Shown: in pieces, positions 30,828 to 38,366 of the stretch
Position numbering within the stretch: position 1 is the first letter of the stretch
Layout of the letters: the number at the start of each line of letters is the position of its first letter
From: an uncultured Oscillospiraceae bacterium
GTDB lineage: Bacteria; Bacillota; Clostridia; Oscillospirales; Oscillospiraceae
DNA length: 38,759 bases
Direction of reading: 5' to 3'
Assembly: GCA_910578575.1 (NCBI GenBank)
Contig: CAJTQP010000019.1
Location: 1-38,759, forward strand
Program-made: the position numbers and the translations under genes
Notes under the pieces: generated by a model
What the model was told of the DNA's origin: nothing
Seen by the model: the letters and a program-made list of their open reading frames with translations, nothing else
Databases searched by the model: none

Positions 30828-31525
30828 GCATCTCCCTAGAAGCCCAGGGCCAGGCCTTCCTGCTCACCCTGGGCATGGGCGCCCTTCTGGGGCTATCCTA
30901 TGACCTGCTGCGCCTTCTGCGCCTGCTGCTCCCGCCCCGCTGGGCCCAAGAGCTGCTGGACCTGCTCTTCTGGCTGGGGGCCTTCGGGCTGCTGTTCTTC
31001 TGCGCCGCCTGGCTGGAGGGGGGCCGGGTGCGGCTCTACCTGGCCCTGGCCCTGCTCAGCGGCAGCCTGGCCTATTTCCTCCTGCTCAGCCCCGCCGTGC
31101 GCCGCCTCCTGTCCCGCCTCACCGCCCTGGTGGCGCGCTTTCTGGGTCTCCTGCTCTCCCCCCTGCACCGCCTGTGTGCTGTTCTCACGGCCCAGTGGGC
31201 AAAAATTATCCGTCCCTGCCGGGAAACTTGGAAAAAGTTCTTTTCTTTTTTCCAAAGATGGAGTAAAATGAAGCAGTTTCAATGTCTGCACCGGCGCATA
31301 TCCCGCAGGAAAAAGGAGGTGTCTCCCCATGCCGCGCAGCAAAAAGGGTGGTCTGATTCTTCGGCTCCTTCTCCTGGTCCTTCTGACCTACATGGTCTTC
31401 ATGCTGGTCCGGGTCCGGGGCCAGATCACCACAGCCTCCAACGACTTGGACCAACTCACCGCCCAGGTCACCCAGCAGCTTCAAACAAACACCGAATTAT
31501 CCAACGCCATCGAAAACCGCGATGA
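30824..31525 (+). CDS. yabQ: Sporulation protein YabQ, with a C-terminus running over divIC
   Basis: The protein has several membrane segments in the first 120 residues (AFLLTLGMGALLGLSYDLLR; WLGAFGLLFFCAAWL; LYLALALLSGSLAYFLLLS), as YabQ does; YabQ is needed for spore cortex formation. After about residue 150 (QRWSKMKQFQCLHRRISRRK) the frame continues for 66 codons inside divIC in another frame, with Pro/His/Ser-rich sequence. That tail is probably not homologous. A one-base change in the T-rich run at 31240-31251 would end the protein near 31271. The real length is uncertain. Confidence 0.8.
   Translation: MSISLEAQGQAFLLTLGMGALLGLSYDLLRLLRLLLPPRWAQELLDLLFWLGAFGLLFFCAAWLEGGRVRLYLALALLSGSLAYFLLLSPAVRRLLSRLTALVARFLGLLLSPLHRLCAVLTAQWAKIIRPCRETWKKFFSFFQRWSKMKQFQCLHRRISRRKKEVSPHAAQQKGWSDSSAPSPGPSDLHGLHAGPGPGPDHHSLQRLGPTHRPGHPAASNKHRIIQRHRKPR
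31228..31255 (+). repeat. AT-rich inverted repeat inside the end of yabQ, before divIC
   Basis: TTGGAAAAA (31228-31236) and TTTTTCCAA (31247-31255) form a 9-bp stem with a 10-nt loop in otherwise GC-rich sequence, about 70 bp before the divIC start. It could separate the sporulation and division parts of the transcript. Confidence 0.4.
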
Positions 31526-31607
31526 CCCCAACTATTTGAAAGACATTGCCCGCGAACGCTTAGGGCTGGTCTCCCAGGACGACTGGGTCTTTTACATCAC
31601 CGATTAA
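31329..31607 (+). CDS. divIC: Septum formation initiator, DivIC/FtsB family
   Basis: The 92-aa bitopic membrane protein has a short basic cytoplasmic N-terminus (MPRSKKGG), one transmembrane helix (LILRLLLLVLLTYMVFMLV), an extracellular coiled coil (LDQLTAQVTQQLQTNTELSN) and the family end motif YLKDIARERLGLVSQDDWVF. With FtsL and DivIB/FtsQ it joins the divisome and regulates septal wall synthesis. AAGGAGGTG lies 7 nt before ATG. Position between yabQ and yabR is conserved with B. subtilis. Confidence 0.93.
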   Translation: MPRSKKGGLILRLLLLVLLTYMVFMLVRVRGQITTASNDLDQLTAQVTQQLQTNTELSNAIENRDDPNYLKDIARERLGLVSQDDWVFYITD

Positions 31608-31676
31608 ACGCCCCCAAGCCGGGGGATTTCGCCCGAAACACAGGGCGCATCACAACGAGGAGGATTTTCTGTACAC

Positions 31677-32156
31677 ATGGAAATCAGTGTAGGCACAATT
31701 TTGGAGGGAACCGTCAAAAGCATCACAAACTTTGGGGCTTTCATCTCCCTGCCCGGCGGCCGCAACGGCCTGGTCCACATATCTGAGATCGCCCATTCCT
31801 ACGTCTCCGACGTCCACGATCATCTCACCGACGGGCAGACGGTGAAGGTAAAAGTCGTGGGCATCGACGATGCCGGGCGCATCAACCTGTCCATCAAAAA
31901 GGCGACCCCTCCCCCTCCCCGTCCCCAGAGCGCCCCCAGAAAGCGCCCCGGCCCGGACAACCGGGAGGGCGGCGAGCGTCCCAACCGCGGCGGCGGCCAC
32001 CCTCACTTCCGGGAACCCCGCAACGCCGCCCCCCAGCCCGCCGGACCCCCGGACTTCGAGGCCCGTTTGAAGCAGTTCATGCAGGCCTCCGACAGCAAGC
32101 TCTCCGACCTGCGCATGAGCGAAAAGCGCTCCTCCCGCCGTTCCGGCCACCGCTAA
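31677..32156 (+). CDS. yabR: S1 RNA-binding domain protein (YabR-like)
   Basis: The 159-aa protein has one S1 domain at residues 1-75 (VGTILEGTVKSITNFGAFIS; NGLVHISEIAHSYVSDV; GRINLSIKK). A Pro/Arg/Gly-rich linker and a helical tail follow (FEARLKQFMQASDSKLSDLR). YabR-type proteins are small RNA-binding proteins linked to divIC; their role is not well defined. The nearest GAGGAGG is 12-13 nt before ATG 31677, longer than ideal, but no other start fits the S1 domain. A bidirectional-looking terminator follows. Confidence 0.88.
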   Translation: MEISVGTILEGTVKSITNFGAFISLPGGRNGLVHISEIAHSYVSDVHDHLTDGQTVKVKVVGIDDAGRINLSIKKATPPPPRPQSAPRKRPGPDNREGGERPNRGGGHPHFREPRNAAPQPAGPPDFEARLKQFMQASDSKLSDLRMSEKRSSRRSGHR

Positions 32157-32170
32157 ATACCCCAAAAGCA

Positions 32171-32206
32171 ACCGCTCCAGTCCTTGTGACCGGAGCGGTT
32201 TTTTTC
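32171..32206 (+). terminator. Terminator of yabR
   Basis: ACCGCTCC (32171-32178) pairs with GGAGCGGT (32192-32199); an inner GTC/GAC pair extends it. Seven T follow. The minus-strand HD gene ends 3 bp further on. Confidence 0.9.
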
Positions 32207-32208
32207 TG

Positions 32209-32796
32209 TCATTCCTCCAGCGTCCCCCGCCGGATGTTCTCTTTCAAAATTCGGTCTGTGATCTCATATAACCTCTCAGACCCCAGCCGGGTCCCCTCCT
32301 GCCTGCGATACACCTGGGCCGCCTTCACCCCATGGGCCTTCCAGTCCCCGCCCTGGTTGCTGTGGTTGAGCAGCAGGGGCTGCAAATTGTCCATGGCGTG
32401 GGCGAACCTGGCCTCCGCCGTCTCCCTCTCCTCGAACTCGTCGAACAGGGCGATGAGCTCCCGCTTCTGGTCCTCCGGCAGCATCCCATACAGGCTCTCC
32501 TTAGCCGCGTCCTCCCTGGCCTTCTGGGTCTCCAGGCCCTGGCTGTCATAGGCATAAGTATCCCCCGCCTGGATCTCCACGATATCGTGGATCAAGCACA
32601 TCAGCATGACCTTGCCGATATCCACCGCCTCGTTGGCGTACTCCCGCAGCAGATAGGCCATAATGGCCATGTGCCAGGCGTGCTCCGCGTCGTTCTCCCG
32701 CCGTCCGTGTCCGGACAAATGGGTCTGCCGCAGCACATTCTTCTCCTTGTCGATCTCCAAGGCAAAGGCAAGCTGCTTCTCCAACCGCTGGTCCAT
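32209..32796 (-). CDS. HD-domain hydrolase (YfbR-like 5'-nucleotidase family)
   Basis: The 195-aa protein carries the HD metal-site signature: H in RRENDAEHAWHMAIMAYLL, HD in MLMCLIHDIVEIQAGD, and a later D in AHAMDNLQPLL. Family members are metal-dependent phosphohydrolases on deoxynucleotides; the exact substrate is not certain. The start is ATG 32796, with GGAGG 9 nt upstream, just behind the FAH gene's stop (32801). It is the last gene of a four-gene minus-strand operon and converges on yabR. Confidence 0.85.
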   Translation of the reverse strand: MDQRLEKQLAFALEIDKEKNVLRQTHLSGHGRRENDAEHAWHMAIMAYLLREYANEAVDIGKVMLMCLIHDIVEIQAGDTYAYDSQGLETQKAREDAAKESLYGMLPEDQKRELIALFDEFEERETAEARFAHAMDNLQPLLLNHSNQGGDWKAHGVKAAQVYRRQEGTRLGSERLYEITDRILKENIRRGTLEE

Positions 32797-32800
32797 ACCG

Positions 32801-33664
32801 TCAATCCTCCACGCGATGTTCCAGCTCCCCGATGCCCTGGATCTGGCAGCGCACCACATCGCCCTTTTTCAAAAACTTGGGGGGATCAAAACCCATCCCC
32901 ACCCCCGCCGGGGTCCCGGTGGCGATCACCGTCCCCGCCTGCAAGGTCATCCCCTGGGACAGCTCATGGATGATATGGGGGATGGAAAAGATCAACTGGT
33001 CCGTCACCGCATCCTGCCGCAACTCCCCATTCACCCAGGTGCGAATGGGCAGCGCCGGCGGCTGGTCAAAGGCGTCCTTGGTGACAATACAAGGCCCCAT
33101 AGGCGTGAACCCATCCAAGCCCTTTCCAAAGTACCACTGCTTGTGCCCCGTCTGCAAGTTCCGGGCGGACACATCGTTGACGATGGTATACCCAAACACA
33201 TAGTCAAAGGCCTCTTCCAGGGAAACATCCCTGGCGTCCCGCCCCAGGACCACCGCCAACTCCGTCTCATAGTCCAGGCTGTCCACCAGGTCGAAGTGGC
33301 CGGGAATCACCCCCACCGGCCCCGGACAGTAGCTGGCCCGTTTGGAAAAATACACCGCCTGCCCCTTCTGCCGGGTAAAGGCATCTGCGTCAAAGGCCTC
33401 CGCCTCGCTCTTGTGGGCCTGGTAGTTCATCCCCAAGCAGATCACATCCTGCCTGGGCCGGGGCACAGGGGCCAGTACCTCCACCGCCGCCAGGTCCAGC
33501 TCCCCTTCCTTCCCCGCCGCAACCGCCAGGATCTCCTCCCGCCGCTCCGGCGCGTCACACAACAGTTCATTCATGTCCCCATAGGGCAGCTTCACCAGCC
33601 GCCCCTGAGAACCCTCCAAACAAACCCATTCTTTCCCCAGTTCCTTCACCGTATACAATCGCAT
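32801..33664 (-). CDS. Fumarylacetoacetate hydrolase (FAH) family protein
   Basis: The 287-aa protein has the FAH fold: NYQAHKSEAEAFDADAF, PGHFDLVDSLDYETELAVVL with the metal-binding Glu residues, GYTIVNDVSARNLQ, and ATGTPAGVGMGFDPPKFLKK at the C-terminus. Family enzymes hydrolyse or decarboxylate beta-diketo acids in aromatic or sugar-acid breakdown, and some act as oxaloacetate decarboxylases; the substrate cannot be told here. ATG 33664 is chosen because AGGAGG lies 9 nt upstream; GTG 33682 has no such site. The gene follows DUF2442 by 14 bp and is followed by the HD hydrolase. Confidence 0.9.
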   Translation of the reverse strand: MRLYTVKELGKEWVCLEGSQGRLVKLPYGDMNELLCDAPERREEILAVAAGKEGELDLAAVEVLAPVPRPRQDVICLGMNYQAHKSEAEAFDADAFTRQKGQAVYFSKRASYCPGPVGVIPGHFDLVDSLDYETELAVVLGRDARDVSLEEAFDYVFGYTIVNDVSARNLQTGHKQWYFGKGLDGFTPMGPCIVTKDAFDQPPALPIRTWVNGELRQDAVTDQLIFSIPHIIHELSQGMTLQAGTVIATGTPAGVGMGFDPPKFLKKGDVVRCQIQGIGELEHRVED

Positions 33665-33678
33665 CCTCAAATGCCTCC

Positions 33679-33924
33679 TCACATCGGTTTGCTGTACTCA
33701 TATAACTCATGGGGGGCAATGTCCTGTCCATTGCTCCACTCAATTCCTATCCCACCCGGCAACAGATGTACCGTGCGAAAGTAATCCTCCTCCTTCAACT
33801 CCCCAAACCACGGACCACTGACATAGGGAGCCACGTCAAAAAGCTTCGTCTCCCCCGTCTCATAGTCCAAGCGGAGCTTCAAGCCCTCCACCGGCTCCAC
33901 ACCAGTCAATCTTGGCTGCAACAT
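33679..33924 (-). CDS. DUF2442-domain protein
   Basis: The 81-aa protein begins MLQPRLTGVEPVEGLKLRLD and has the family pattern LFDVAPYVSGPWFGEL-KEEDYFRTV and GIGIEWSNGQDIAPHELYEY. DUF2442 proteins are often encoded beside DUF4160 proteins, as here, and are suspected parts of toxin-antitoxin-like modules, without firm proof. GGGAGG lies 9 nt before ATG. It follows the DUF4160 gene by 15 bp. Confidence 0.88.
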   Translation of the reverse strand: MLQPRLTGVEPVEGLKLRLDYETGETKLFDVAPYVSGPWFGELKEEDYFRTVHLLPGGIGIEWSNGQDIAPHELYEYSKPM

Positions 33925-33939
33925 ATATCGAAACCTCCC

Positions 33940-34212
33940 TTACCACAACGGGTCGATCCGGAAGAACTGTTCCCCGCAAGAAAGCAGCTTCCAGTTGACC
34001 TCCAAATCCTCCCGGTGTATCTCCATCCAGGCCTCCAGCAGTTTCAGCTTGTTCTTGGGAATCCCTCCCTCTAGCACAGTGCCATCCAGCGCCACCACCA
34101 CTTCATCCCCGGAATACTCTGCATGGACATGCGGCGTATTATGCTTACCACCAGCCTCCCGATACATACGGACAATAATCCCAAAAAACGTACTCAATAC
34201 AGGCTCACCCAC
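33940..34212 (-). CDS. DUF4160-domain protein
   Basis: The protein of about 90 aa shows the DUF4160 signature FFGIIVRMYREAGGKHNTPH and VHAEYSGDEVVVALDG, and ends CGEQFFRIDPLW. It is the first gene of the operon and pairs with DUF2442. GTG 34212 gives the usual N-terminus and leaves room for a leader behind the promoter at 34237-34265. TTG 34224 is also open but lies too close to the predicted transcript start. Confidence 0.8.
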   Translation of the reverse strand: MGEPVLSTFFGIIVRMYREAGGKHNTPHVHAEYSGDEVVVALDGTVLEGGIPKNKLKLLEAWMEIHREDLEVNWKLLSCGEQFFRIDPLW

Positions 34213-34236
34213 CTCATTTCCCAAATCCTTTCCCCC

Positions 34237-34265
34237 ATTCTATCAGATTCCCCCCCATCCTGCAA
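34237..34265 (-). promoter_or_regulatory. Sigma-A promoter of the DUF4160-DUF2442-FAH-HD operon
   Basis: The minus strand reads TTGCAG (34265-34260), a 17-bp spacer containing seven G, then TAGAAT (34242-34237). The G-run could make promoter strength vary with its length. Confidence 0.6.
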
Positions 34266-34289
34266 TCACCCGCTTTGAAAAAACAAATG

Positions 34290-34318
34290 TTGTAAAGCCA
34301 ACCCCGCTGTAGTATACT
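34290..34318 (+). promoter_or_regulatory. Sigma-A promoter of the toxin-antitoxin operon
   Basis: TTGTAA (34290-34295), a 17-bp spacer and TATACT (34313-34318) lie 44 bp before the antitoxin start, divergent from the operon on the minus strand. Confidence 0.7.
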
Positions 34319-34361
34319 AAACGTAACCAAACCGCAAGCAATCTATTTCCGGGAGGTCTCT

Positions 34362-34586
34362 ATGATGAGTGATAAAGAACGCGCTGTCGCCATGCTAGAT
34401 CTGGTCCCCCCCTACAAGATGGGCTATGTCCTGGCCTATCTCCAAGGTCTTACCGCCGACGAAGACGCAGACGACGCTTTTTGCCAGCAGTTATATCAGG
34501 ACTATCTGAACGATCCCCACCGCGGTGATTTTATCCCCATAGAAGAAGCCGCAAAGGAATGTGGAGTATCCCTGGATGCGCTATAA
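34362..34586 (+). CDS. Putative antitoxin of a RelE-type pair
   Basis: The 74-aa acidic protein begins MMSDKERAVAMLDLVPPYKM and ends IPIEEAAKECGVSLDAL. It is helical with many Asp/Glu (TADEDADDAF), as expected of a neutralising partner. It does not look like RelB or PHD by sequence; identification rests on its position directly ahead of the toxin gene with 11 bp overlap. GGGAGG lies 5 nt before the ATG. Confidence 0.75.
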   Translation: MMSDKERAVAMLDLVPPYKMGYVLAYLQGLTADEDADDAFCQQLYQDYLNDPHRGDFIPIEEAAKECGVSLDAL

Positions 34587-34830
34587 AATCGTCATGGAGC
34601 GCAAAGCGCTCAAATTCATCAAAAAGCAATCTCCCGCCGAACAAAAACGGCTTCTATCCGCCATTTACCAGCTCCCTGACATGGGGGACCGAAAGCGACT
34701 CAAAGCCGCCGCCGAGCTATACAGGCTCCGGGTAGGAGATTATCGCATCGTCTACACCCTTGACCATGGGCAGCTGGTCGTGTTTGTCATCGACGCCGGC
34801 CCACGGGGCGACATCTATAAGCGCTATTAA
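34576..34830 (+). CDS. RelE/ParE-superfamily toxin
   Basis: The 84-aa protein begins MRYKIVMERKALKFIKKQSP and has the family pattern: helices, then KAAAELYRLRVGDYRIVYTL and a final VVFVIDAGPRGDIYKRY. RelE-like members cleave mRNA on the ribosome using basic and aromatic C-terminal residues (R, Y, K here). ATG 34576 has GGAG 9 nt upstream inside the antitoxin gene. GTG 34561 would add five residues that do not fit. A long hairpin follows the stop at once. Confidence 0.9.
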   Translation: MRYKIVMERKALKFIKKQSPAEQKRLLSAIYQLPDMGDRKRLKAAAELYRLRVGDYRIVYTLDHGQLVVFVIDAGPRGDIYKRY

Positions 34831-34875
34831 ACCCATAAACAGCCGGAGGCGTCCTGCCTCCGGCTGTTTATGGGT
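34831..34875 (+). terminator. Perfect 20-bp hairpin behind the toxin gene
   Basis: Arms 34831-34850 and 34856-34875 are perfectly complementary with a 5-nt loop. It touches the toxin's stop codon. The run after it is CCCCC rather than T, so termination may be weaker than the stem suggests, and mRNA protection is possible. Confidence 0.7.
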
Positions 34876-34916
34876 CCCCCTACCAACCTCCCTGCCAAAT
34901 TTATTCCAATTACCTA

Positions 34917-34945
34917 TTGACTTTATAGGTTTTATGTGATATCCT
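34917..34945 (+). promoter_or_regulatory. Sigma-A promoter of nifS-nifU
   Basis: TTGACT (34917-34922), a 17-bp spacer and TATCCT (34940-34945) lie 44 bp before the nifS start. No IscR- or CymR-like palindrome is obvious. Confidence 0.65.
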
Positions 34946-34988
34946 CCAGTCATCCCAATTAATCAGCCCATAGAAAAGGAGGGTTTTT

Positions 34989-36176
34989 ATGATATACGCC
35001 GACAACGCGGCCACCACGAAGATGAGCCGTACCGCCATCGACGCCATGCTCCCCTATCTGGAGAACGGGTTTGGCAACCCTTCCTCCCTCCACACCATAG
35101 GCCAGCGTGCCGCCGAGGCCCTTTCCCAAGCCCGTGCCACCATCGCCCACTGTCTGGGCTGCCGTCCCGACGAGCTATACTTCACCTCCGGCGGCAGCGA
35201 GGCGGACAACCAAGCCCTGCTCTCCGCCGCCCGCGCCGGGCGTGCCCGTGGCCATACCCATATCATTTCCACCGCCTTCGAGCACCACGCCGTTCTCCAC
35301 ACCCTGAAGAAGCTGGAGGCGGAGGGCTTCCAGCTCACCCTGCTGGATGTCCACGAAGACGGCCTCATCACCCCGGAGCAGGTGGCCCAAGCCCTTCGCC
35401 CGGACACCTGCCTGGTCACCATCATGTATGCCAACAATGAGATCGGGACCATCCAGCCCATCCCGGAGATCGGCGCCCTGTGCAAGGAACACAAAGTCCC
35501 CTTCCACACCGATGCCGTCCAGGCTGTGGGCCATCTCCCCATCCATGTCAAGGAACAAAATATCGACATGCTCTCCCTCTCCGCCCACAAGTTCCACGGG
35601 CCCAAGGGGGTAGGCGTCCTCTATGCCCGCAAGGGCCTCCCCCTGTATCCCCTTATCGAGGGGGGTGCCCAAGAGCGGGGCAAACGGGCGGGGACAGAAA
35701 ACCTCCCCGGCATCGTCTCCATGGCCGCCGCCCTGGAAGAATCCTGCGCCCAGATGGAGGCGGAAGCCCAGCGGCTCTCCGCCCTGCAAACCCAGTTGAT
35801 CGACGGCCTGTCCGCCATTCCCCACGCCGCCCTCAACGGCCACCGCACCCGCCGCCTCCCCGGCAACGTGAGCTTCTGCTTCGAGGGCATCGAGGGGGAA
35901 TCCCTGCTCTTGCTTTTGGACGACCGGGGCATCTGCGCCTCCTCCGGCTCCGCCTGCACCTCCGGGTCCCTGGACCCCAGCCATGTCCTCCTGGCCATCG
36001 GCCGTCCCCATGAGGTGGCCCACGGCTCCCTGCGCCTCTCCCTCTCCCGCCACAACACCCAGGAAGAGGTAGACGCCATGCTTCGGGATATCCCCCCTGT
36101 GATCCAACAACTACGCGACATGTCCCCCGTCTGGCGGGACTTACAGAAAGGAGTGCGCAGCTATGTTATACAGTGA
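34989..36176 (+). CDS. nifS: Cysteine desulfurase NifS/IscS
   Basis: The 395-aa PLP enzyme takes sulfur from cysteine for Fe-S cluster assembly. The opening is MIYADNAATTKMS; PLP contacts include TSGGSEADNQAL and HTDAVQAVG; the PLP Lys is K201 in LSAHKFHGPKGVG. The persulfide loop is CASSGSACTSGSLDPSHVL with active Cys at 323, the longer SSGSACTSG form of group I desulfurases. AAAGGAGG lies 6 nt before ATG. It overlaps the nifU-type scaffold gene by 14 bp, the usual Clostridia pair that would also supply the many Fe-S proteins of this window. Confidence 0.95.
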   Translation: MIYADNAATTKMSRTAIDAMLPYLENGFGNPSSLHTIGQRAAEALSQARATIAHCLGCRPDELYFTSGGSEADNQALLSAARAGRARGHTHIISTAFEHHAVLHTLKKLEAEGFQLTLLDVHEDGLITPEQVAQALRPDTCLVTIMYANNEIGTIQPIPEIGALCKEHKVPFHTDAVQAVGHLPIHVKEQNIDMLSLSAHKFHGPKGVGVLYARKGLPLYPLIEGGAQERGKRAGTENLPGIVSMAAALEESCAQMEAEAQRLSALQTQLIDGLSAIPHAALNGHRTRRLPGNVSFCFEGIEGESLLLLLDDRGICASSGSACTSGSLDPSHVLLAIGRPHEVAHGSLRLSLSRHNTQEEVDAMLRDIPPVIQQLRDMSPVWRDLQKGVRSYVIQ

Positions 36177-36585
36177 AACCGTCATGGACCATTTCCGCCA
36201 TCCCCGCAATGTGGGAATCATTGAGAACGCCGACGGCGTAGGGGAAGTGGGAAACGCCAAGTGCGGCGATATCATGAAAATTTACTTAAAAATCGACGAC
36301 GGTCAAGTCACCGACGTCAAGTTTGAGACCTTCGGCTGCGGCAGCGCCATTGCCTCCAGCTCCATGGCCACGGAGATGATCAAGGGCCAGCCCGTCTCCC
36401 GTCTGCTGTCCCTCACCAACAAAGCCGTGGTGGAAGCCCTAAACGGCCTTCCCCCCCACAAGCTCCACTGCTCCGTCCTGGCAGAGGAGGCAGTCAAAGC
36501 CGCCCTGAAGGATTATTACGACCGCAACGCCATCCCCTACGACCCCCAAAGCCTCCCCACCACCAGCTGCGAAAGCTGCCATTGA
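36163..36585 (+). CDS. nifU: Fe-S cluster scaffold protein NifU/IscU (N-terminal type)
   Basis: The 140-aa scaffold has the three cluster cysteines C34 (NAKCGD), C59 (FGCGSA) and C103 (KLHCSVLAEEA), plus D36. It begins MLYSETVMDHFRHPRNVGII as all IscU-like proteins do. Sulfur comes from the desulfurase encoded just upstream. The tail ends with SCESCH, two extra cysteines after the core. A terminator follows. Confidence 0.95.
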   Translation: MLYSETVMDHFRHPRNVGIIENADGVGEVGNAKCGDIMKIYLKIDDGQVTDVKFETFGCGSAIASSSMATEMIKGQPVSRLLSLTNKAVVEALNGLPPHKLHCSVLAEEAVKAALKDYYDRNAIPYDPQSLPTTSCESCH

Positions 36586-36592
36586 GGCAAGA

Positions 36593-36634
36593 AAACCCGC
36601 CGGACACAGACCCGTTTCTGTACCCGGCGGGTTT
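36593..36634. terminator. Bidirectional terminator between nifU and the nitrilase gene
   Basis: AAACCCGCCGG (36593-36603) pairs with CCGGCGGGTTT (36624-36634); an inner ACAGA/TCTGT pair extends it. T-rich sequence follows on the plus strand (ATATTTTTT) and TTTTC on the minus strand. It serves two convergent genes. Confidence 0.85.
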
Positions 36635-36649
36635 GATATTTTTTCCTAT

Positions 36650-37471
36650 TTACGCCTCCCGCGTCCCATACAAATCCGTCCTTCTCCCCTGCAAAATCGG
36701 GATCTGTCCCCGGTACAGCTCCAGCTTCTCCAAGGGCACCTCTTGCACCAGCACCCCCTCTTTCTCCTCCAACTGCCCCAGGATATCCCCCCAGGGGCCA
36801 CACAGCAGGGAGTGCCCGTATGCCACATAGGACGCAGTGGTATCCCTGGCCGGGGAACACCCCGCCACAAAGCACTGGTTATCCAGGGCCCGCATCCGGA
36901 AGCTCAAATCCCAGTGGGCCGGCCCCGTGGTCATGTTAAAGGCAGCGGGAATCAAAATCAGCTTCGCCCCCCGCTGTCCCATCACCCGGAACAGCTCCGA
37001 AAAGCGGATATCGAAACAGATGGCCACCCCCAGGGGCCCGAAGTCCGTGTCCACCACGGTAATCTGCTGCCCAGGGCTGAGGGTATCCGACTCCCGGAAC
37101 CGCTGTCCCCCAGGCACGTCGATGTCAAAGAGGTGGAGCTTCCGATGCCGTCCCAACTCCACCCCCTGGGGGGAGAAGATGTAGCTGGTGTTATAGATGC
37201 GTCCCCCCTCTAGCTCCGGCACCGAGCCCCCCACCAGGGTCAGCCGGTACTTTTTGGCCGCTTTGGCCAAAAACTGCCAGGTCTCCCCGCCAGCCTCCTC
37301 GCCATATTGGGGAAAGCAGCCGTTGTCGTAGGGACAGTTGAACATCTCCGGCAGCAGGGCCAGGTTGGCCCCCTGCTGCGCCGCCTGCTCCAGCAGGGCA
37401 TCCGCCCGCCGCAAGTTCTCCCCTTTGTCCTGCGTCACCTGCATTTGGCACAGCCCCAGCACACACTTCAT
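36650..37471 (-). CDS. Nitrilase-superfamily amidase (omega-amidase-like)
   Basis: This 273-aa carbon-nitrogen hydrolase has the catalytic triad E42 (LLPEMFNCPYDNGCF), K111 (HRKLHLFDIDVPGGQRFRE) and C152 (VAICFDIRFSELFR). The FNCPY and HLFDIDVPG motifs match omega-amidase/Nit2-type enzymes, which hydrolyse alpha-keto amides such as alpha-ketoglutaramate; the substrate remains an inference. ATG 37471 has AAAGGAG 8 nt upstream; the open frame above it has no ribosome site. It follows deoC by 26 bp, so the two form an operon. Confidence 0.9.
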   Translation of the reverse strand: MKCVLGLCQMQVTQDKGENLRRADALLEQAAQQGANLALLPEMFNCPYDNGCFPQYGEEAGGETWQFLAKAAKKYRLTLVGGSVPELEGGRIYNTSYIFSPQGVELGRHRKLHLFDIDVPGGQRFRESDTLSPGQQITVVDTDFGPLGVAICFDIRFSELFRVMGQRGAKLILIPAAFNMTTGPAHWDLSFRMRALDNQCFVAGCSPARDTTASYVAYGHSLLCGPWGDILGQLEEKEGVLVQEVPLEKLELYRGQIPILQGRRTDLYGTREA

Positions 37472-37497
37472 CTGCCCCGCTCCTTTCTCCTCGGATC

Positions 37498-38151
37498 TCA
37501 CTTCTGTTTTCTCGCCTCGCCCACCAGGGCACTGGCCCCCAGGCGCTCCGCGCCCAACTCCAGATAAGCCTGGGCATCCTCCAAGGTCCGCACCCCGCCG
37601 GAGGCCTTCACCAGCACAGAGTCCGGCAAATTCTCCCGCAGCAACGCCACGTCCTCCCGTGTGGCCCCTCCCGTGGAGAAGCCCGTGGAGGTCTTCAAAT
37701 AGGCCGCCTCGGCCTTGGCCACGATCTGACACAGCCGCTGCTTCTCCAGATCCGTCAACAGGCAGGTCTCGATGATCACCTTCAACGGCCGCCCCAAACA
37801 GGCCGCCTTCACCCCGGCGATCTCCTCCTCCAGCTTCTTCCAGGCCCGGTCCTTCACCCAGCCGATGTTGATGACCATATCGATCTCACTGGCCCCGTTT
37901 TCCACGGCGTCCTTGGTCTCAAAAATTTTCGCCGCCATGGTGTTGTAGCCGTTGGGAAACCCGATCACCGTACATATTTTCAGGTTCCCCTGGACATACT
38001 CCACAGCCTCCTTCACATAAGCCGGAGGAATGCACACCGTAGCGCATTGAAACTCCATGGCCTCATCACACAAGGTCTTGATCTGCTCCCAAGTACACTC
38101 CGGCTTCAACAGCGTGTGGTCCACGTGGCGCAGGATTTCCATCGTATCCAT
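37498..38151 (-). CDS. deoC: Deoxyribose-phosphate aldolase
   Basis: The 217-aa class I aldolase splits 2-deoxyribose-5-phosphate into glyceraldehyde-3-phosphate and acetaldehyde. It begins MDTMEILRHVDHTLLKPECT; Schiff-base Lys is K153 in YLKTSTGFSTGGAT; other site residues are in SEIDMVINIGWVK and VKASGGVRTLEDA. The length is typical. AAAAGGAGA precedes the ATG. No other deo genes are close by, and its operon partner is the nitrilase-family gene. Confidence 0.96.
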   Translation of the reverse strand: MDTMEILRHVDHTLLKPECTWEQIKTLCDEAMEFQCATVCIPPAYVKEAVEYVQGNLKICTVIGFPNGYNTMAAKIFETKDAVENGASEIDMVINIGWVKDRAWKKLEEEIAGVKAACLGRPLKVIIETCLLTDLEKQRLCQIVAKAEAAYLKTSTGFSTGGATREDVALLRENLPDSVLVKASGGVRTLEDAQAYLELGAERLGASALVGEARKQK

Positions 38152-38253
38152 AGTCGTCTCCTTTTGCGTTTGATTTTATGTTAGCTGCCTTTAGTTTACC
38201 ATATTCCACCGTCAGATACCAGCGCAACACTGGAAACACTGGATTTTTCTTTT

Positions 38254-38282
38254 TTGTTAAAACCCGCCCAGCGGCACATACT
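38254..38282 (+). promoter_or_regulatory. Sigma-A-type promoter of the lipoprotein gene
   Basis: TTGTTA (38254-38259), a 17-bp spacer and CATACT (38277-38282) lie 84 bp before the ATG. The promoter of divergent deoC must lie in the same 215-bp gap, but I see only weak candidates for it. Confidence 0.55.
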
Positions 38283-38366
38283 ACTCCCGCGGCTATACCG
38301 CCGTATTGATCTGGTATCAAGAGAGAGAGAAACCAAAAGAAAAAAACAGGAAAGGAGGGAACGCGT

